Of a stretch of 64,000 bases of DNA, positions 59,724-64,000 are shown piece by piece. The notes below the pieces were generated by a model. The model ran no database searches. It was not told where the DNA came from and worked only from the letters and a program-made list of their open reading frames with translations. Numbering within the stretch: position 1 is the stretch's first letter; each line of letters starts with the position of its first letter. This DNA is from Pseudoduganella albidiflava (GTDB lineage Bacteria > Pseudomonadota > Gammaproteobacteria > Burkholderiales > Burkholderiaceae_D), in assembly GCF_004322755.1 (NCBI RefSeq), contig NZ_CP036401.1, positions 2,232,001 to 2,296,000 on the forward strand, read 5' to 3'. The translations under genes and the position numbers were made by a program.

Positions 59724-61810
59724 ATTTCCTGAACTCCCTGGTGGCCGAACTGCGCCGCCACAAGTTCGCCACGCCGCTGTTCGTGATGTCCATCCTCGCG
59801 ATGATCATCCTGCCGCTGCCGCCGATCCTGCTCGACGTGCTGTTCACCTTCAACATCGTGCTGTCGCTGATCGTGATCCTGGTCTCGGTGCAGGCCAAGC
59901 GGCCGCTGGACTTCTCGGTGTTCCCCACCGTGATCCTGCTGACCACGATGCTGCGGCTGACGCTGAACGTGGCGTCCACCCGCGTGGTGCTGCTGCATGG
60001 CCACGAGGGCACGCATGCCGCCGGCGCGGTGGTCGAAGCATTCGGCAACGTCGTCATCGGCGGCAATTTCGTGGTCGGCCTGGTGGTGTTCGTGATCCTG
60101 ATGATCATCAACTTCGCCGTCGTCACGAAAGGCGCCGAGCGGATCTCGGAAGTGTCGGCGCGCTTTACCCTCGATGCGCTGCCCGGTAAGCAGATGGCCA
60201 TCGACGCCGACCTGAACGCGGGCCTGATCAACCAGGAAAAGGCCCAGCTGCGCCGCAAGGAAGTGGCGATGGAAGCCGATTTCTACGGCGCCATGGACGG
60301 CGCCTCCAAATTCGTGCGCGGCGATGCGATCGCCTCGATCCTGATCCTCATCATCAACCTCGTCGGCGGCGTGGCGATCGGTTCGATCATGCAGGGCATG
60401 GGCTTCGGCGACGCGTTCCGCCAGTATGCGCTGCTGACGATCGGCGACGGCCTGGTGGCGCAGATCCCGGCCCTGCTGCTGTCGGCCGCGGCGGCGATCA
60501 TCGTTACCCGCGTGTCGGACGCGGGCGACTTCGAGGAGGAAGTCAGCATCCAGCTGCTGGCCAATCCGAGCGTGCTGTACTCTGCCGCCGGCCTGATGGT
60601 CATCATGGGCGTCGTGCCCGGCATGCCATGGCTGCCGTTCCTGTCGTTCGCCGGTGCGCTGGCCTATGTGGGCTGGCGCATGCAGCAGCGCGCCGTGGCG
60701 CCGCCCGACACCCGGCAGCTGGAAGCCATCGAGGCCGTGCTGCGCGAGGAAAAGACCCCGGAACTGGAGTGGCAAAGCCTGCCGGTGGTGCATCCGCTGC
60801 AGGTCATGCTGGGTTATAAACTCGTCGGCCTGGTCGACAAGGCGCATGGCGAGGTACTGACCAAGCGCGTGCGGGGCGTGCGGCAAAGCCTGTCGGAGGC
60901 GATGGGCCTGGTGCTGCCGCCGATCGGCGTGCGCGACGACCTGGGCCTGAAGCCGTCGCAGTACTCGGTGGTGCTGGGCGGCGCCGTGATCGCCCAGGCC
61001 GAAGTGTTCCCCGACCGGCTGATGGCGATCCCGTCGCCGAACCTGTATGGCCAGATCGATGGCATTCCCGGCGTGGAACCGGCCTACGGCATGCCCGTCG
61101 TCTGGATCGAGCCGGGCGACAAGGCGCAGGCGCTGGGGCTGGGCTACCAGGTGGTGGAAGCACCCAGCGCGATCGCCACGCACCTGTCGAAACTGGTCCG
61201 CGAATACCTGCCCGAGCTGTTCCGGCACGACGACGTGGCCGCCGTGCTCGAACGCCTCACCGCGCTGGCGCCGAAGCTGGGCTCCGCACTGGACAAGGCG
61301 ATGACCCACACGCAGCTGCTGCGCGTGTTCCGCGTGCTGCTGGCCGAGAACGTGTCGCTGAAGGATATCGTGCCGATCGCCACCACCCTGCTGGACAGTG
61401 CGGAAACCACCAAGGATCCGATCCTGCTGGCGGCCGAGGTGCGCTGCGCGCTGCGGCGCCAGATCGTCGCCGCGCTGTTCGGCCAGCGCAAGGAATTGCT
61501 GGCCTTTAACCTGGGCGGGGAACTGGAGAACATGCTGCTGGGTTCGCTGAACCAGGCGCGCCAGTCCGGCAAGGTGGTGCTCGACAATTATCCGATCGAT
61601 CCGCACCTGCTGGGCCAGCTCCAGGTGAACATGCCGGTCGCGCGCGAGCAGATGAAGCAGCAGGGCACGCCGCCGCTGCTGCTGGTGCTGCCGCAGATCC
61701 GGCCGCTGCTGGCCCGCTACGCCCGGCTGTTCGCCCCCGGCCTGCATGTGCTGTCGTATAACGAAATCCCGGAGAACCGCGAAGTGTCGATCATCGGCAC
61801 GGTCGGGTGA
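59720..61810 (+). CDS. flhA: Flagellar export protein FlhA
   Basis: This 696-residue protein is the largest export gate component. The membrane part (1-~310) carries RPLDFSVFPTVILLTTMLRL and LNVASTRVVLLHGHEGTHAA, then AERISEVSARFTLDALPGKQ with MAIDADLNAGLINQEKAQLR, the FHIPEP signature region. The cytoplasmic part ends with LPQIRPLLARYARLFAPGLH and NEIPENREVSIIGTVG. The length is normal. It is the last gene of the fliMNPQR-flhBA operon; repeat copy C follows. Confidence 0.97.
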   Translation: MNFLNSLVAELRRHKFATPLFVMSILAMIILPLPPILLDVLFTFNIVLSLIVILVSVQAKRPLDFSVFPTVILLTTMLRLTLNVASTRVVLLHGHEGTHAAGAVVEAFGNVVIGGNFVVGLVVFVILMIINFAVVTKGAERISEVSARFTLDALPGKQMAIDADLNAGLINQEKAQLRRKEVAMEADFYGAMDGASKFVRGDAIASILILIINLVGGVAIGSIMQGMGFGDAFRQYALLTIGDGLVAQIPALLLSAAAAIIVTRVSDAGDFEEEVSIQLLANPSVLYSAAGLMVIMGVVPGMPWLPFLSFAGALAYVGWRMQQRAVAPPDTRQLEAIEAVLREEKTPELEWQSLPVVHPLQVMLGYKLVGLVDKAHGEVLTKRVRGVRQSLSEAMGLVLPPIGVRDDLGLKPSQYSVVLGGAVIAQAEVFPDRLMAIPSPNLYGQIDGIPGVEPAYGMPVVWIEPGDKAQALGLGYQVVEAPSAIATHLSKLVREYLPELFRHDDVAAVLERLTALAPKLGSALDKAMTHTQLLRVFRVLLAENVSLKDIVPIATTLLDSAETTKDPILLAAEVRCALRRQIVAALFGQRKELLAFNLGGELENMLLGSLNQARQSGKVVLDNYPIDPHLLGQLQVNMPVAREQMKQQGTPPLLLVLPQIRPLLARYARLFAPGLHVLSYNEIPENREVSIIGTVG

Positions 61811-61864
61811 TGTTCCTGAAAACGGTGGCGGAGCGGAATGTCTTCGGAAAGCGGTGACAGCGCA

Positions 61865-62038
61865 GATGCCGTCAAATTAGGTCACCCAAGGGCAGATTCC
61901 GGGGTCAGGAAGGAATGCCGGCATGCATGCCGGCATCGTTCCGCAGGCGCGAAGCATGCTTCGCGAAACCCCTTCTACACCCCGCCGGGTCTGACCCCAG
62001 CCCTTCGCCGTTGGGGTGAATGCATGCGTTTCCAATAT
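61865..62038 (-). repeat. Palindromic dispersed repeat, copy C (shortened)
   Basis: The arms are in reverse orientation to copies A and B: the right arm equivalent is 61865-61909, the left arm equivalent 61990-62038. The inner block is shortened to a 22-bp palindrome around GGCATGCATGCC (61915-61936) and CGCGAAGCATGCTTCGCG (61948-61965). Relative to its arms, the core lies as in copy B. It fills most of the gap between flhA and the FliK-like gene. Confidence 0.88.
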
Positions 62039-62073
62039 GCCGGATGGCGCATTTGCCCGCACAGGCCTGCGCA

Positions 62074-63114
62074 TCAACGCCCGGCGCCTGATGCGGCGAT
62101 GAACTGATCGTCCGAACGCTGCGGTTGCGACAGCAGCACCGCCACTTCGGCCATGGCCCGGAACACTGGCGCCGTCAGCGCGGCGAGCTGGTGGCGCTCC
62201 GGCTGCGCCAGGCCGGGCGGGGGCAGCGCCCGCATCAGCCGCACGCGCAGGATGCGCACGCCGCACCGGCTGGCGATGTTGCCGATCTCCGGCAGCTGGG
62301 CGCGCATGTGCTGCATCGCGCCCGCCTGGGCCGCGCCGATCTCCAGCACCACGCCACCGCCTTCCGCCGGCTCCATCTGCAACACGACCTTGCCCAGCTC
62401 GGGCAGGTGCACTTCCAGCCGCAGCGCAATGCGGGGATGCCGTTGCGCCGGGCCGTCTTCTTCATCCGGATCGCGCGTGACGACGCGCAGGACAAGTTTT
62501 TCGGCGCCCCAGGCATACACGGCGAAGCGCCAGGCATCGAGTTCCGAGACCAGCTGCTGCGGCAGGCTGCCATCGCGCAGTACCTGCGGCACCCCGTCCG
62601 ACTGGAACAGGCTGGCCGGTACGTTGCGGCCCCGCGATTGTGCGGCCAGTGCGGCGCGCTGCTGGCCGTAGGTCTGGATCATTGCCATCCACGAGGCGGC
62701 CAGGGCCGACGGGTCCGGCGCATGCCAGACCATCTGGCGCGACATGAACAGCTGGTTGGGCTGCATCGACGCGGCTTCGGCAAGCACCGCCTGGGCCACC
62801 AGCGTGCGCGCCAGCGCCGCCGGAACCGTAGACCCTTTGCCTTCCATCGCTTCGAGCAGCGCGCCGACGGCACCCGGCAAGTCCACGTCGAACCCGCCCG
62901 GCGCGGACCCGCCTGGCGCATGGGCTGGCTCGTCGTGGACCGCATGGGGATTGACGAACAGCGGGGCGGTTGGCGTCTGCGTGGAAGGGGACGCGGATGA
63001 GGGCGAAGACGAGGGCGGCGGCGGCATCGGCCGCGCCTGGCCCGGCCGTTCGCGGGCATTCCGGTCTGGAATCGTCAACGCCGCGCCGGCGGGGATTACT
63101 CGGTCGATGGCCAT
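62074..63114 (-). CDS. Second FliK-like hook-length control protein
   Basis: This 346-residue protein has a Pro/Ser-rich N-terminus (PPPPSSSPSSASPSTQTPTA), a helical middle part (LARTLVAQAVLAEAASMQPN) and a C-terminal segment like the FliK Flg_hook domain. That segment reads ALRLEVHLPELGKVVLQMEP, VVLEIGAAQAGAMQHMRAQL with PEIGNIASRCGVRILRVRLM, where the Pro-Glu-Leu-Gly element and the following strands and helices match. It has no signal peptide. It lies downstream of the flagellin gene and its terminator on the same strand. It differs strongly from the fliK at 45648, so it is not a recent copy. Assignment is by domain pattern only. Confidence 0.6.
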   Translation of the reverse strand: MAIDRVIPAGAALTIPDRNARERPGQARPMPPPPSSSPSSASPSTQTPTAPLFVNPHAVHDEPAHAPGGSAPGGFDVDLPGAVGALLEAMEGKGSTVPAALARTLVAQAVLAEAASMQPNQLFMSRQMVWHAPDPSALAASWMAMIQTYGQQRAALAAQSRGRNVPASLFQSDGVPQVLRDGSLPQQLVSELDAWRFAVYAWGAEKLVLRVVTRDPDEEDGPAQRHPRIALRLEVHLPELGKVVLQMEPAEGGGVVLEIGAAQAGAMQHMRAQLPEIGNIASRCGVRILRVRLMRALPPPGLAQPERHQLAALTAPVFRAMAEVAVLLSQPQRSDDQFIAASGAGR

Positions 63115-63138
63115 TGCAGCAGCTTATCATGGGTGGAT

Positions 63139-63167
63139 AAAAAAAAAGCCAACCGAGTCCGGTTGGC
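63139..63167 (-). terminator. Rho-independent terminator of the flagellin gene
   Basis: GCCAACCG and CGGTTGGC form a perfect 8-bp stem with a 4-nt loop, followed on the minus strand by nine T. It lies 48 nt after the flagellin stop codon. Confidence 0.92.
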
Positions 63168-63214
63168 CCTGTGCGGCGCCGCCCCCGTTACCGGGGCCGG
63201 CGCAGTCCTGACGA

Positions 63215-64000
63215 TTACTGCAGCAGGGACATGACCAGCGACGACTGGCTGTTCGACTGCTTCAGCATGGCGGTGCCGGCTTGCAGCAGCATCTGGTTCG
63301 ACGTCATCGAAGCCGATTCGGTGGCGAAGTCGACGTCCATGATGCGGCCGGCGGCGGCCTTGGTGTTGGTCGAGATGTTCGACAGGTTGCTGTTCACGTG
63401 GTCCAGGCGGTTCGACACGGCACCGATCTTCGAGCGCAGGGCCGAGACGGAATCGATCGCGGTGGCCAGCTTCGAGATGGTAGCGTTGGCTGCGCCGGTC
63501 AGTTCGGTGCCCACGCCGCCAGGTACGGCGTTGTCGGCGCTGAAGCGGGCGGAGACGCTGCCGATACCCGAGTTGGCATCGGTGGCGGTACCCAGTTCGG
63601 TGGTGAAGTCGGCATCCAGCTTTTCAGCGGAATCGGCACCGATCTGGAACGAGATCGCTGCATTGAGCTTGCCGCCGGTGGTCTTGAACAGTTCCGTGCC
63701 GCCGAACTTGGTGTTGCCGAAGATGTTGGTCAGTTCATCGGCCAGCGAGTCGTACTCGCCCTGCATCGCGGTCTTGTCGGCGGCGGTCGAGGAACCGTCG
63801 GCGGCCTGGGTTGCCAGGTCCTTCATGCGGTTCAGGATGTTGGTCGTCTGGTCCAGCGCGCCGTCGGCGGTCTGCAGCATGGAGATCGAGTTCTGCGTGT
63901 TGCGCATGGCCACTTGCATGCCGCTGGTTTGCGTCTTCAGGCGGGTAGCGATCTGCAGGCCAGCAGCGTCGTCCATGGCAGAGTTGATGCGGTAGCCGGT
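63215..64000 (-). CDS. fliC: Flagellin (N-terminus beyond the window), LafA-like
   Basis: These are the C-terminal 261 residues of a flagellin. The frame runs open to the window end with TGYRINSAMDDAAGLQIATR, the conserved flagellin segment at about residue 40-60, so roughly 40 residues are missing. The second conserved region reads ALDQTTNILNRMKDLATQAA, a short variable centre follows, and the C-terminal helix is KIGAVSNRLDHVNSNLSNIS with ESASMTSNQMLLQAGTAMLK. The estimated total of ~300 residues is short, like LafA-type lateral flagellins. It is secreted with FliS help and probably transcribed by FliA, but the promoter is outside the window. Confidence 0.93.
   Translation of the reverse strand, partial: TGYRINSAMDDAAGLQIATRLKTQTSGMQVAMRNTQNSISMLQTADGALDQTTNILNRMKDLATQAADGSSTAADKTAMQGEYDSLADELTNIFGNTKFGGTELFKTTGGKLNAAISFQIGADSAEKLDADFTTELGTATDANSGIGSVSARFSADNAVPGGVGTELTGAANATISKLATAIDSVSALRSKIGAVSNRLDHVNSNLSNISTNTKAAAGRIMDVDFATESASMTSNQMLLQAGTAMLKQSNSQSSLVMSLLQ

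Noticed and set aside
55401-61810. Non-flagellar type III secretion (injectisome) reading of the fliMNPQR-flhBA block
   Set aside because: The same locus has hook, rod, rings, filament and stator genes, and no secretin or needle genes.

Overview
The window is high-GC bacterial DNA, almost certainly from a betaproteobacterium of the Oxalobacteraceae (Massilia / Duganella / Pseudoduganella type). The evidence is the codon bias, a DUF3460 mini-gene, PEP-CTERM proteins, and the recB-recD and PhoX homologues. The genus is an inference; no rRNA or tRNA gene is present to confirm it.

Left part (1-27.6 kb), housekeeping and accessory genes: the 3' part of recB overlapping recD; zwf; a three-gene ExbB-ExbD-type operon that ends in an unusual 508-residue envelope protein instead of TonB; a VOC protein; two GNAT acetyltransferases; a large GH106-like glycoside hydrolase; a PhoX-type phosphatase; an IS1595-type transposase; a PbpG-type D,D-peptidase; a sulfate-binding protein; a PP2C-like phosphatase; a class II amidotransferase; a degenerate EAL protein; a YcbK/M15-like peptidase; DUF3460; one unknown membrane protein; and a PAS-GGDEF-EAL protein.

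Right part (27.5-64 kb), one nearly complete flagellar locus. On the minus strand: flgBCDEFGHIJKL plus an unknown gene after flgL; flgA lies divergent on the plus strand. Then two PEP-CTERM paralogues (plus). Then a minus-strand operon fliD-fliS-fliT-fliK-fliL-fliA-motA-motB-flgM-flgN and a stand-alone glucosaminidase, followed upstream by fliEFGHIJ. Divergent from fliE runs fliM-fliN-fliP-fliQ-fliR-flhB-flhA (plus). A second FliK-like gene and a flagellin, cut by the window end, close the region. The order fliD-S-T-K-L-A-motA-motB equals lafBCDEF-S-T-U of lateral (Flag-2) systems. fliO, flhF, flhG and chemotaxis genes are absent, and FliM is short and lacks its CheY-binding N-terminus. I therefore read this as a lateral-type flagellum with its own sigma-28/FlgM pair and stator, but without the usual LafK regulator between fliM and fliE.

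A dispersed palindrome-rich repeat occurs four times (about 13.65, 24.1, 34.4 and 61.9 kb). Its outer arms are conserved, while the inner block is inverted in some copies relative to the arms. One copy splits the flg operon between flgF and flgG, and another lies just after flhA.
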